Counted from the stretch's first letter, positions 1 to 8,418 are shown. The stretch is 49,232 nt of DNA from an uncultured Ruminiclostridium sp. (GCA_947629925.1 CANRFO010000019.1:1-49232), one strand, 5' to 3'. Numbers and translations are program-made. The notes: a model not told the origin generated them from the letters alone.

Positions 1-809
1 GTTTCCCGAATGGCGTTCGCCATAGCTTCCTTATGGTCGTCGTGCTTTGTCAGCTGTTCATTGTAGCTGTGCCAGAGAAAGATGGAATAATCCATAGTCA
101 CGGCAAGCTGTAAAACGGCAGAAAGCGCCTTTGTGATATAGGATATCTCCCCAAGAAAATAATTGCTCCCCAGATTGATGAGGATCATCATGCCGATACT
201 CAGAAGAAATACAAAGGGCGTCAGCCAGTTGTCCAGCAAAAGCAGCATAACGACCAGCGCCAACGCAACTGCGATTCCCACATAGATGGGTTCCTCCTGT
301 TCGCACAGGTCCTTCAAATCTACCACCATAGCCGTAAGCCCCGACAGGAAACATTGTTTTCCTGCAATTTGCCGAATTTCACGGACTGCGTCCATAGTGA
401 CGTCTGAGGAGGTGGAGCTGTCGAAAAATACGGCCATCATTGTGGCGTTTTCTGTATTGAATTCGTTATAGATTTTGTCGGGCAGCAGTTCCATAGGTAT
501 GGAAAGGTCGGCAAGAGAATCATACCAAAGGACGGTATCAACATGTTCTACCTGCTCTATATGCTCTTTCAGCGCCGCCACGTCCTTATTCGGCATATCC
601 TCCACAATGAGGAATGCGAAGGCGCCCTTGTCGAAGTCCTCCATCAGCTCGTTCTGACCGATGACGGTTTCCATATCCTCAGGCAGATATGTAAGCATAT
701 CATAGTTGATTCGCGTTCCCAGCATTCCCAAAACCGAGGGAATAAGCAGAACCAGGGTTACTATCAGGATCGGGATTCGGTATTTTACTACCGCTTTTGA
801 AAAACGCAC
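1..809 (-). CDS. MMPL/RND-family transporter, 5' part only (runs off the left edge)
   Basis: The reverse strand is open from a GTG at 809 to the window edge, about 269 codons. The start is set by an AGGAAAGG Shine-Dalgarno ending about 7 bases upstream. Residues ~10-30 form the first membrane segment. A large extracytoplasmic loop of ~150 residues follows (LTYLPEDM, then polar sequence), and then several membrane helices near ~175-265. The motif TMDYSIFLWHSYNE is the typical helix-4 signature of MMPL/RND exporters. Family knowledge: these proteins export lipids or drugs using the proton gradient. The C-terminal half lies outside the window. It is very probably co-transcribed with the DUF308 gene, which stops 5 bases upstream. 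The substrate cannot be told from sequence. Confidence 0.88.
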   Translation of the reverse strand, partial: MRFSKAVVKYRIPILIVTLVLLIPSVLGMLGTRINYDMLTYLPEDMETVIGQNELMEDFDKGAFAFLIVEDMPNKDVAALKEHIEQVEHVDTVLWYDSLADLSIPMELLPDKIYNEFNTENATMMAVFFDSSTSSDVTMDAVREIRQIAGKQCFLSGLTAMVVDLKDLCEQEEPIYVGIAVALALVVMLLLLDNWLTPFVFLLSIGMMILINLGSNYFLGEISYITKALSAVLQLAVTMDYSIFLWHSYNEQLTKHDDHKEAMANAIRE

Positions 810-814
810 GGTAT

Positions 815-1429
815 TCACCTTTCCTTTCTGTCGATTTCAAATGTATCAGCTTCAATTTCAATGACGTCAGGCGCTTGATTCTTGACTATCAGAACGGTGC
901 TGATCACCGTATATAGGTTCAAAATGCCCTCTGAAAGGAGCGTGAGCCCGAGCAAAACAGACATTATCTCGGAGCCTGTCGCTGAATCAAAAATCAGGAA
1001 AACTCCGATCACCCCTGTCACGATCGCCAGAGTCAAGATTAGCCACCAGCTTTTGATACCGAACTGCTTTGAATCCATAGCAATTCGGATTTTGAACAAT
1101 CCGTCCAGCAGAGTGGATATTCCCAGGGCAACGCAGATAAGTATCATCAGGTTCTTGGGATTAAAAAGGACGATAACGCCCAATATGATTATCAATATCC
1201 CAAATTCCAGATCAAACTGGAATGCCAATCGGTATAGATCTTTTGAAAAATATCCTATCAGCTTTACAATGCCGAAAATAATCATTGCGATACCGATACA
1301 AACACCGATAATTTCCGTTGAGATCTCGGGCATAGCAATAAAGAGAATGCCTGCGGCGCAAAACAGAACGGACATTACGATATATCCGATCTTCGCAATT
1401 CTCATTGGCGTTACAGAGCGCATCTTCAT
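815..1429 (-). CDS. DUF308/HdeD-like membrane protein
   Basis: 204 residues, almost wholly hydrophobic, with six predicted membrane segments arranged as three hairpin-like repeats (VLFCAAGILF, IGIAMIIFGIVKLIGYF, FGILIIILGVIVLF, ALGISTLLDGLF, WLILTLAIVTGVIGVFLIF, LLGLTLLSEGILNLY). The repeated G-I-x-x-L pattern is that of the DUF308/HdeD family. HdeD is an acid-resistance membrane protein in E. coli, but most Firmicutes members are uncharacterised. The charged C-terminus (EIDRKER) is cytoplasmic. The start at 1429 follows an AAAGGAGG Shine-Dalgarno at about 1435-1442. The gene is first in a two-gene unit with the MMPL transporter. Its biochemical role is unknown. Confidence 0.82.
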   Translation of the reverse strand: MKMRSVTPMRIAKIGYIVMSVLFCAAGILFIAMPEISTEIIGVCIGIAMIIFGIVKLIGYFSKDLYRLAFQFDLEFGILIIILGVIVLFNPKNLMILICVALGISTLLDGLFKIRIAMDSKQFGIKSWWLILTLAIVTGVIGVFLIFDSATGSEIMSVLLGLTLLSEGILNLYTVISTVLIVKNQAPDVIEIEADTFEIDRKER

Positions 1430-1499
1430 ACAAAAACCTCCTTTGTTCGTTTGTTTATATTATATCCGTCACGTTTTGATTTGCATACAGACACAAAAA

Positions 1500-1528
1500 G
1501 TCCCGTGTCTGATAATCAGACACGGGAC
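1500..1528 (-). terminator. intrinsic terminator, minus strand
   Basis: A nearly perfect palindrome gives a stem of about 13 bp (GTCCCGTGTCTGA paired with TCAGACACGGGAC). It is followed on the minus strand by a run of five T (plus-strand AAAAA at 1495-1499). It would end minus-strand transcription coming from the right, just before the DUF308/MMPL promoter region. No intact minus-strand gene now ends here, so it probably belonged to a gene lost with the MATE locus. Confidence 0.75.
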
Positions 1529-1703
1529 ATAAAAATGACCGATTTTCAGGCAAACAGTTCCGTTTGCCTGAACTTATTCTTTTACAAAGCACAAAATCAT
1601 TTCTTTGAATCTTCCTTTTTGATTTCTATTAAGCGTGAAAGCATACTTCGGATATCGTCGTACATATTGTACCGCTTACTGTTTCCAAAACCAAGACAAA
1701 ATC

Positions 1704-1749
1704 TTGACAAACTAACGGTGCTAATGTACAATAATGCTAACGCTGTTAG
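1704..1749 (+). promoter_or_regulatory. sigma-70 promoter with overlapping palindromic operator
   Basis: TTGACA (1704-1709), a 17-base spacer and TACAAT (1727-1732) form a near-consensus promoter. The inverted repeat CTAACGCTGTTAG (1737-1749) sits directly after the -10 box, and a related half site (CTAACGGTGCTAATG) lies in the spacer. This is the layout of a TetR/MarR-type repressor operator. A strong ribosome-binding site (AAGGAGG, 1756-1762) and an ATG at 1768 follow. The signal is well preserved although the gene it drove is broken. Confidence 0.7.
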
Positions 1750-1767
1750 TCTATCAAGGAGGTAACT

Positions 1768-2161
1768 ATGGCTCGACAAGGTATGGTGAGAAAATGAATT
1801 ATTGAATAACAAAGTAAAGACTGTGTTCACCTGCGCAAATCCACTTATACGGGCGTTCATCAATGACGCAGAAACGGTGCGGCATGGCAGTATGTTTCAG
1901 AGGATCATCTGCATTACGGAGCCGTTCACGGCGATCAAGACGGTCATTATTTCTATCTTTCAGTCTGTTGGACAAAAGGGAAAGCCTCTGGTGCTTTCCA
2001 TGCTGAGAAAAGGCGGGTTGGACGTGCCGTTTATGTTCCTTCTGGATTCCCTTGCCGGCGCTGACGCTATCGCGTGGGCAACTCCTATTGCGGACTGCGG
2101 CGCTATGCTGGTGGGCATTCTTCTGTTTATTCCGTTGTGGAGGAAGATGGGAAGAGAATAG
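1768..2161 (+). pseudogene. MATE-family efflux transporter relic (C-terminal part)
   Basis: The ATG at 1768 has a good ribosome-binding site but stops after nine codons. From about 1802 a second frame of 119 residues reads like the C-terminal third of a MATE multidrug exporter: VKTVFTCANPLIRAF, FQSVGQKGKPLVLSMLRKGG, then hydrophobic helices ending LFIPLWRKMGRE. MATE proteins are about 450 residues with twelve helices, so roughly two thirds is missing through internal deletion. A promoter and operator are intact upstream. Minus-strand codons at 1597-1863 do not resemble a complete regulator. Seen: truncation and early stop. Inferred: loss of an efflux locus. Confidence 0.7.
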
Positions 2162-2260
2162 AAAAAAAGATATCTTTCTAAATCAGATTCGATTTTCAGA
2201 AACTGTTTTTATAACATCACTTTTGTTCTGTTAGTTTGTAAATAATATCCTCGCATAGCA

Positions 2261-2690
2261 TAGATTTTTGGGTGGCGAATATAAAAAAACACGCTCCCGT
2301 GGTATGGGAGCGTGTTGGGTCCAGCGTCGCGCTGGTGTGATATTGTTACCAAAAAGATTTTTTGAGCGATGAATATAAAAATACTCCACCCTCCTTGGGA
2401 GCACGCCGCAATTTTTCGGTTTTGCGCAAGCAAAATGAATTTCCTTAAGGGAAATTCAAGAAAAATTGCGCATGGAAAAGAGCTGAGGACGAGCCGTCAG
2501 GCGACAGACGAAGCCTTTTCCCGTTTGCAAAAAATGCCCTCTTTGAGGGCATTTTTCCTAACGACGTGTGATATTGTTACCAAAAAGATTTTTTGGCGGT
2601 GAACGTAAAAATACGCTCCCGTGGTATGGGAGCGTATTGGGTCTAGCGTCACGCTGGTGTCTAACCTTTACAAAAAAGATTTTTATAAAA
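2261..2690. repeat. hairpin repeat cluster A (about three units)
   Basis: Units of roughly 85-95 bases share three blocks: a lead (GATATTGTTACCAAAAAGAT), a strong hairpin around CGCTCCCGTGG-TATGGGAGCG, and a smaller dyad (CCAGCGTCGCGCTGG in this cluster). Copies begin near 2261, 2337 and 2567. The second is diverged and is interrupted by the structured element at 2407-2556. The last partial lead reaches into the stop codon of the cyclase-like gene at 2683. The same family recurs at 5605-5905. There is no coding potential; short open frames here are shadows. Confidence 0.85.
2407..2556 (+). ncRNA. candidate structured RNA with its own terminator
   Basis: Within 150 bases four helices can be drawn. 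An 11-bp outer stem (CGCAATTTTTC 2407-2417 with GAAAAATTGCG 2460-2470) encloses two hairpins: TTTTGC-GCAA-GCAAAA (2420-2435, a GNRA tetraloop) and GAATTTCC-TTAA-GGGAAATTC (2437-2457). A second domain is closed by GGAAAAG (2474-2480) and CTTTTCC (2515-2521). A 12-bp terminator hairpin (2530-2556, AAAAATGCCCTC-TTT-GAGGGCATTTTT) ends it. No reading frame is supported. It interrupts one copy of the hairpin repeat, so it may be a small mobile or MITE-like RNA element. The family was not recognised. Confidence 0.55.
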
Positions 2691-3753
2691 GATTAACCGT
2701 AAGAAGCATAAATCTCGCATCACAATTTGCTATTGTTTCTATAAAATATTGCATTTTATTGTATTTGCAGCACATATCATTGTGATATTTCATAACCCAA
2801 ACGTACTTTTTCAAGACACGTTCTCTTTGTAATGCCTTTTCACGATCATCTAATTTTAAATCAACATAATTGCCGTACTTTTTGATTTGTTCTTCAACAA
2901 GCACTTTATGATTGCTTAACATATCGTCAATACCATTTAACATATTAGATAATGAACCATTCATAATTTCATATAACTTTGATGAAATATTTTTTAATTG
3001 GTTAAGTATCTCTGACAGAGTTGTAATATTTACATAATCCATTGGATTAAACTTATATAAATATGAAATACATATTTCCTCATCATAACACTTGCTTGTT
3101 AAATAATAGAATGCCCTGGTTAAAAATAATTCTGCATTAGCCAAACGTAACATGAAATTATAAAAATCTTCATCCTCGTGCATGGTTTTTTCTCTATTAT
3201 TAATTTTTGTTTCGATTATAATAGCCTTATCTCGTTCCTCGGAAGTATATGACATAATATTAGATAGTAATAAAAACATTGATTTTGAAAGTACAATACG
3301 AGGATAAACAGTTGTTTCTTCTAAGTTAACTGCTTCAATTAATCCATCACCGAATATATAATCTTCATTATAGGAAACATTGCCTAAAGTTATACCGCCT
3401 CTCAAGAACAAATTATGGTTAATAGTAAATTCTCTTTGAATTTCAGATATAATTTCAAGGAAGAAGATAGCCCTTGCCTTTTCAGTTCTAAGATCATCTC
3501 CTTTTTCAAGGCAAACAAATATATTATCAGAGAATATTTTAACCTTGAGTTCAATATTTATATAGTCTTTAAAATATCCTGAAATGCTGTTTGCTGTCAT
3601 GATATTTTTGGCGTTTGTAATGGCATTATGAATATTCGCCAACAGATTCTCAGCCTTCTTAGGTGAATCCATAAAGAACTGTCGATAACCCAAAATATCG
3701 AAATACGCTATGTAGTATTCTCTTATAGGATTAGGACTTGATTGATTTGACAT
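2683..3753 (-). CDS. class III nucleotidyl-cyclase-like protein (possible defence signalling enzyme)
   Basis: 356 residues. The N-terminal two thirds has the motif order of a class III cyclase homology domain: AYFDILGY with D19 where the first metal-binding aspartate sits, KIFSDNIFV with D76 at the second metal position, then RGGITLGNV (118-126), GDGLIEAVNLE (135-145) and YPRI (150-153). The last ~150 residues are helical with no recognised domain. Family knowledge: cyclases with this core make cyclic mononucleotides, and in Pycsar anti-phage systems they partner with a membrane effector. The gene upstream on the same strand encodes a two-TM protein 138 bases away. Start at 3753 (MSNQSS). AT-rich relative to flanks. 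Cyclase activity is inference; a GGDEF-like or inactive fold remains possible. Confidence 0.5.
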   Translation of the reverse strand: MSNQSSPNPIREYYIAYFDILGYRQFFMDSPKKAENLLANIHNAITNAKNIMTANSISGYFKDYINIELKVKIFSDNIFVCLEKGDDLRTEKARAIFFLEIISEIQREFTINHNLFLRGGITLGNVSYNEDYIFGDGLIEAVNLEETTVYPRIVLSKSMFLLLSNIMSYTSEERDKAIIIETKINNREKTMHEDEDFYNFMLRLANAELFLTRAFYYLTSKCYDEEICISYLYKFNPMDYVNITTLSEILNQLKNISSKLYEIMNGSLSNMLNGIDDMLSNHKVLVEEQIKKYGNYVDLKLDDREKALQRERVLKKYVWVMKYHNDMCCKYNKMQYFIETIANCDARFMLLTVNLL

Positions 3754-3891
3754 ATAAACCTCAATTTTAGCATTCAGCTAAATTTGAATTGATTAGACAT
3801 AGTTTTTAGTTACCGCGACACTACTAAAGAAGCCACAAATCATTTTAAGAACATTGACTACTATATTCATATGTATACAACTGTTATGTAA

Positions 3892-4527
3892 TCATAAAAA
3901 TTTATAATCATCACTGTAAGTTAATAATGTTTTCTTAACTATCTCTCTTTCATAAGGAATTATAAATGTCCTATTGTAAACTGAATAATCATATATATTT
4001 CTTATCAAAGCCGGTAAACCGAATGCAAATATAAGTATGATGGACATCAGCAAAATAAAAACTAATAAATAATATAACACATTTATTATAATATCAAGTA
4101 ATCCAATGCTTTCATTTATGTACATATGTGCTTCTTTTAAAGCATCATTACAAAACTCAAAATAATTTTCCCCAAGTTCAGATATCGGTATTTGCAAAAA
4201 TGCAATAAACAAAGATATAACAAGTGAAATCACAATAGAAGTTATAACTGAAAATGAAATATTATTTTCATAATTCAAATCACACAATCTGTTTATGAGT
4301 TTATTTGTATTTTCTCTAATTTTACCGGCATTTAATGTTTTGTTGTATTTTAGTTTGCTATAATGTTTATCTATATATGAAAATGTTTGCTGAATAGAGT
4401 AGTTTTTATCGCGATGAGTACGTCTCATATAATATTTGAAACATTTTTTGGATTTACAATTCTCTTTTTTATAGACCTTATCAAAAGATTTAATACTTTG
4501 ATAATCAAAATTCTTTATTCTCAACAT
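3892..4527 (-). CDS. two-TM membrane protein, putative effector partner of the cyclase-like protein
   Basis: 211 residues. A lysine-rich, soluble N-terminal region (~1-95, including KKENCKSKKCFKYYMRR) is followed by two long hydrophobic segments (~97-117, ISFSVITSIVISLVISLFIAF; ~145-173, LLDIIINVLYYLLVFILLM onward) and a short cytoplasmic tail. No enzymatic motif is visible. It lies directly upstream of the cyclase-like gene in the same direction. It starts at ATG 4527, preceded by an AT-rich region with only a weak ribosome-binding site. A small two-TM partner next to a cyclase is the Pycsar (PycC/PycTM) arrangement, but no similarity to PycTM can be shown by eye. Function is otherwise unknown. 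Confidence 0.5.
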   Translation of the reverse strand: MLRIKNFDYQSIKSFDKVYKKENCKSKKCFKYYMRRTHRDKNYSIQQTFSYIDKHYSKLKYNKTLNAGKIRENTNKLINRLCDLNYENNISFSVITSIVISLVISLFIAFLQIPISELGENYFEFCNDALKEAHMYINESIGLLDIIINVLYYLLVFILLMSIILIFAFGLPALIRNIYDYSVYNRTFIIPYEREIVKKTLLTYSDDYKFL

Positions 4528-4785
4528 TAATACACCACCGATTTTAACTTTACAATTGATGCTGAATAAACATATGAGTTTTCAACTCTTTATTAAACTT
4601 AAAATGTTTAATTAAAAAAATTATAAATATATCTTTCGATATCAATTTATGATTATATTATATTATATCACATTCAGCCGCGGATGTCAATATATATGAT
4701 AAAATTTTATCAGCACCACATCATATAGTGTTAGTTTCGAAATTCAAGTTCATAATATACGGAATAAATTTTATAATTAAAAAAG
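4528..4785. other. AT-rich spacer, upstream region of the two-gene cassette
   Basis: About 260 bases with very high A+T (runs such as TATATTATATTATATCAC near 4655-4675). It must hold the promoter of the minus-strand cassette, but the A+T content makes any single -10/-35 call unreliable. No open frame, dyad or repeat stands out. Confidence 0.4.
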
Positions 4786-5492
4786 TCATTTTGCTTTTCG
4801 TTCCTGAACCTTTTTAAAAACCTCCCTGCTAACGATTGCCTCGTGGTCATTCTCAATAAAATACATTGCCAGTTCACCCTCGTTTTTCTTACGTTTTCCC
4901 GTGAGAAAGTCCTCGGTAAAGCTTTTTTGCATTAGCACATCGCCGACATACTTTTCATTTGAGAGTATGCGGTCAATAGTTGAGGTACTCCAGACATTCT
5001 TGCCTGTTACAGTTTTGATACCGTTCTCCTCAAGATATTTCTTGATCTTACGAACACCCCAACCGTTAAGATACAGTTCAAATATTTTTCTGACTACAAC
5101 CGTCTTGGATTCTACAATCACCAATCTGCCGTTCTCATCTCCTTATCATAATTGTTCAGGTCTTCTTTCTCAAAATAGACTTTAACGCTTGAGTTGAAAA
5201 GCCCATACAGTGTTTTCAAAGTGTCCAGCGTATTTCTTCCGAAATGACTTATTGACTTTGCCAGGATCAGATCAATCTTTCCATGTTTACAATCCTTTGG
5301 CATTTTCATAAATTCAGGACGTTTCTTTAACTGAGTTCCCGAAGCACGCTCGGCATATATTTTCACTAATTGCCAGTTTTCATGTTCTGCAATAAGTTTC
5401 TCATAATAAGAAATCTGCGTTTTAAGACTCGATTTTTGTTCTTCATAATTTGTACTCACTCGGCAGTAGGCTGCCACTCGAAGTTTATTCAT
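4786..5492 (-). pseudogene. large serine recombinase relic with an internal deletion
   Basis: Two frames read as parts of one serine recombinase. From ATG 5492 (MNKLRVAAYCRVSTN, catalytic serine in CRVS) the resolvase domain runs to FEKEDLNNYDKEMRTADW and then stops near 5118. A second frame (5124-4786) continues with the recombinase domain (VVVRKIFELYLNGWGVRKIKKYL..., NEKYVGDVLMQKSF). The stretch that normally joins them, ~60-70 residues including the conserved E and the long helix, is missing, and the zinc-ribbon and C-terminal coiled coil are absent. The gene is therefore dead. It lies between the two-gene cassette and hairpin repeat cluster B, consistent with a decayed mobile element that brought in the cassette. 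Confidence 0.85.
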
Positions 5493-5604
5493 CGTTTTCC
5501 TCACAAAAGCAAAACCGCAGGAATGATTCAACCTGCGGTTAGTAAATATATAAAACAAAAAGCTACATTCTTTGTGTATCCTGCACTAAAAATGTAGCTT
5601 TCAA

Positions 5605-5905
5605 CTCGTGATAATGTGACCAAATAGATTTTTTCGGTGATGAACATAAAAAATACGCTCCCGTGGATTGGGAGCGTGCTGAAGCCGCTCAGCGGCTGTG
5701 ATGTTGTGACCAAATAGATTTTTGGGTGGTTAACATAAAAACACGCTCCCGTGGATTGGGAGCGTGTTGATGCGGCTCAGCCGCTGTAATATTGTTACCA
5801 AAAAGATTTTTGGGCGGTAAATATAAAAATACGCTCCCGTGGTATGGGAGCGTGTTGAAGCGGCTCAGCCGCTGTGATGTTGTGACCAAATAGATTTTTT
5901 TGTGA
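5605..5905. repeat. hairpin repeat cluster B (three full units and a partial)
   Basis: Three head-to-tail units of about 91 bases begin near 5607, 5698 and 5789, with a partial fourth lead at 5876-5903. Each has the lead GTGATGTTGTGACCAAATAG or its GTTACCAAAAAG variant, the hairpin CGCTCCCGTGG-ATTGGGAGCG, and a second palindrome GCGGCTCAGCCGC. It is the same family as cluster A, but the second dyad differs. Unit three resembles cluster A more closely (GTTACC, GTGGTATGGGAG), which suggests exchange between clusters. No coding. Confidence 0.88.
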
Positions 5906-5947
5906 GATTCATTTTCTAATTAAATTAGAACCCATTTTTAAAGTATT

Positions 5948-6147
5948 GTCAATGCTACTTATGCAGAAGTGCACAGTTGATTTACAAATTAACTGTTGAA
6001 TGTGACAAATTCAAATCGGGCATTTTTGATGCGAATCTCAGTGCCGCGATACTTTATAGGTATTTCAAATCGGCTAAGGGGGTTCAAATTCAGTCTTTTT
6101 TGTTTCTAATTTTGAGATGTTTTGATTTTGGTGTCCATTTTGAAAAC
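5948..6147. repeat. left copy of a diverged ~200-bp direct repeat
   Basis: This copy aligns with 8419-8622 in the same orientation. Shared blocks include CAATGCT, ACAGTT-ATTTACAA, GTATTTCAAATCGG, CAGTCTTTTTT versus CCGTCTTTTTT, and TAGATGTTTTGATTTT-like sequence near the end. The pair frames the DUF4209-like gene almost symmetrically. By eye identity is about 65-70%. No reading frame is conserved between copies. Confidence 0.7.
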
Positions 6148-6408
6148 CAAATTCGACTTCTATAAAACCGCATCATAACAAATCATCCGCCGTTGTCCGA
6201 ATTGGTAGAATTTAAATTGCAACAGACGATTCAATGAGCAACATTGAAATAATAAAAAAAATATGATACAATATGTTAAAATGCAATTATTAATAATAAC
6301 AAATCATTGTTATAAAGCATATCACAAATTAATGGCAATGATTATGCATAAAAATATTTGTATTATAAATTAACAAAATATACAATTTTTAAAATAGGAG
6401 TGGATGAA

Positions 6409-8091
6409 TTGAAAAGCATAATAGAAGAACTTGGTGAAAATGATGAATACTTTGATTTGAACAACAAACCCTTGAATCCACCGGAACTAACTACATTGTT
6501 AAACAATAAAGACTACTTTAATGAAAAAATTGCATCAATTAATTTACAGGAAATAAACTCTATATCTGACTTTTTAAACTATTTATTTTTTAAGAAGTTA
6601 GATTCAATTGCAAATATATATTCATTTTTTACAAAATTTACAAAAGACGAAGATAAGATTTACTTTGAACAAATATATAATTTAGTAAGTCAAAAAAATA
6701 AAAATATAAATAACAAGATGGTAGTAGCATATATAAACAAAAACTATAAAGATATTTTTACTGAAAAATATCACAAATATCAATTGCCTGAAGTCACTTT
6801 ATCATTAATAGCTCCAGTTCAAAGCGGCATTAACCGAGATGTATTTGCATTTTTAAGTAAAAGATATAACTATTTGTTACTTGAGCATTTTCAAGATTTT
6901 CAATGCAAATTTGAAAATGACCCTGAGCTTTTTGATATGCTTTTTAACAGAAAAGACTTAGAAGAGATACAAGAATTATCTCTTGATCATGTTCTTTCTA
7001 TATTTTACTCTATACATAATAAGAGCAAATCAAATCTAAAAGATATTGTAAAACAAATAATAGAACAAATAGTAATCGACATTGAATATAAATATCGCCA
7101 AAATTTAAATTTTATGGAAACACGAGAGTTGTTTATATTTCAAAAATCATGCAATCAAGTTTACGATTTTCTAAAAAAGATAAAACATTATAAAGCAAAT
7201 ACACTTTATGAAATAAATTTACAAATTGATAAAAAAGTAACTGAAGAAATTAAAACTCATGGACACAGATTTGAATATAAAATTCCGCTAGAAAGCATTA
7301 TTAATGAGTTAAAAGGGATTCAAGATTATCCTAGGAAAATGTTATCAATTACGCATGAGCATGAAGAATTTGGTATGAAAAGTATGTTAGCAATTGAATC
7401 TCAAGGGCCGCAAGGTTTACATTACCTTATTGGAAGCAATATACCTCATGACGAATATTTCACTTTTTCTCATCAACAAACAATACATTTAATTCTGTCA
7501 ATTGGTTCTAAAATAATCTCAACAATATGGCATGATGAAGAATTTTTTTCAAATTACATAGGATGGTACGCTTATACTTTAAATTTTATAAGTGATAAGA
7601 TTAATCTATCCAATAAATTGGGGGATGACATAGAATTATTGTACACTATGCTACAACCAGTCATTCTTTGCGATGATGAAAAGAACAAGGATCTTATTCC
7701 TTTTTGCTATGGAGCTGGAATGTATATATGCACGTTAATAGAAAATCTTTTACGTTCTGTATATATATGGTTGAAAAAAGACCAAATGTATATTGCAACT
7801 AACTCAGTAAAATTAAAAATGTTACTATCAGAAAATAATGATGAAATGGCAAACATTTTTGGAAAAGGTCATTTAAAGAATTTATCCTTTTTCTTGATAA
7901 CTATAGGAGAAAATAGAATAGGGTGGAATATACGAAATTCTTTAGCGCACTGGAGCGAAATTGACAAACATAATCTTAATAGTACAATGGTTGCTAAATT
8001 AATGTACTTATATACAGATATAGTCAACACATTATTTTTATATTTTTTAAATTTAAATGAAGATGATTCTCATAACAACACAAGCATATAA
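6409..8091 (+). CDS. DUF4209-like protein with a C-terminal HEPN-type RN-x3-H motif
   Basis: The frame opens at 6358, but the best start is TTG 6409: AGGAG (6396-6400) lies 8 bases before it, giving 560 residues. The protein is mostly helical. The C-terminal ~130 residues (IENLLRSVYIWLKKDQMYI, then GKGHLKNLSFFL, then GWNIRNSLAHW) match the layout of DUF4209, whose RNxxxH core resembles HEPN ribonuclease sites. The order R-N-S-L-A-H fits R-x4-H. Family knowledge: DUF4209 proteins are enriched near restriction and defence genes, but no activity is established. The gene is AT-rich, single, framed by direct repeats, and faces the SIR2 operon convergently. Inferred role: stand-alone defence RNase. 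Confidence 0.6.
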   Translation: MKSIIEELGENDEYFDLNNKPLNPPELTTLLNNKDYFNEKIASINLQEINSISDFLNYLFFKKLDSIANIYSFFTKFTKDEDKIYFEQIYNLVSQKNKNINNKMVVAYINKNYKDIFTEKYHKYQLPEVTLSLIAPVQSGINRDVFAFLSKRYNYLLLEHFQDFQCKFENDPELFDMLFNRKDLEEIQELSLDHVLSIFYSIHNKSKSNLKDIVKQIIEQIVIDIEYKYRQNLNFMETRELFIFQKSCNQVYDFLKKIKHYKANTLYEINLQIDKKVTEEIKTHGHRFEYKIPLESIINELKGIQDYPRKMLSITHEHEEFGMKSMLAIESQGPQGLHYLIGSNIPHDEYFTFSHQQTIHLILSIGSKIISTIWHDEEFFSNYIGWYAYTLNFISDKINLSNKLGDDIELLYTMLQPVILCDDEKNKDLIPFCYGAGMYICTLIENLLRSVYIWLKKDQMYIATNSVKLKMLLSENNDEMANIFGKGHLKNLSFFLITIGENRIGWNIRNSLAHWSEIDKHNLNSTMVAKLMYLYTDIVNTLFLYFLNLNEDDSHNNTSI

Positions 8092-8418
8092 AATATCAGA
8101 GTAGCAATAAAAGCCATATTTATGCAGAAACATCCATTTTTCTAATGGTGCTATTATGTACATTATAAGATTCACATTAAAATGCACCGAAACCAACGTT
8201 GCCTATTATAAGTCTATCAAATGTTGCTCAACATAATCTCTGCAGATTTTGACATTGTACAGCAATTGCTATCACTATCCAAATCTGTGCATATACTTTA
8301 ATATGCTTTACCATTATATTCTATGGAAATCTTACTTCCGTTAATTTTGTTATTATATCTTGAACAAAAAGATTTTTATCAATTCATTTTCCGATCAAAA
8401 TGATAATGCGTTTTAAGG

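Noticed and set aside
882-1532. 216-codon plus-strand frame
   Set aside because: Antisense shadow of the DUF308 gene; the minus frame has clear membrane-protein periodicity.
1597-1863. 88-codon minus-strand frame next to the MATE relic, possible regulator
   Set aside because: It spans the promoter and operator and has no HTH; at most a 3' fragment of a lost gene.
2481-2515. Hammerhead-ribozyme-like words (CTGAGGA ... GAAG) in the structured element
   Set aside because: No stem II follows directly after CTGAGGA and the GAAA/cleavage-site part is not in place, so the catalytic core cannot be built.
5528-5889. Open frames of 61-66 codons over the hairpin repeats
   Set aside because: They run through the repeat units and repeat the same residues; no ribosome-binding sites, composition follows the repeats.
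5605-5905. Tandem repeats that could suggest a CRISPR array
   Set aside because: Nearly the whole ~91-bp unit is conserved, including the parts between hairpins; there are no unique spacers and no cas genes.
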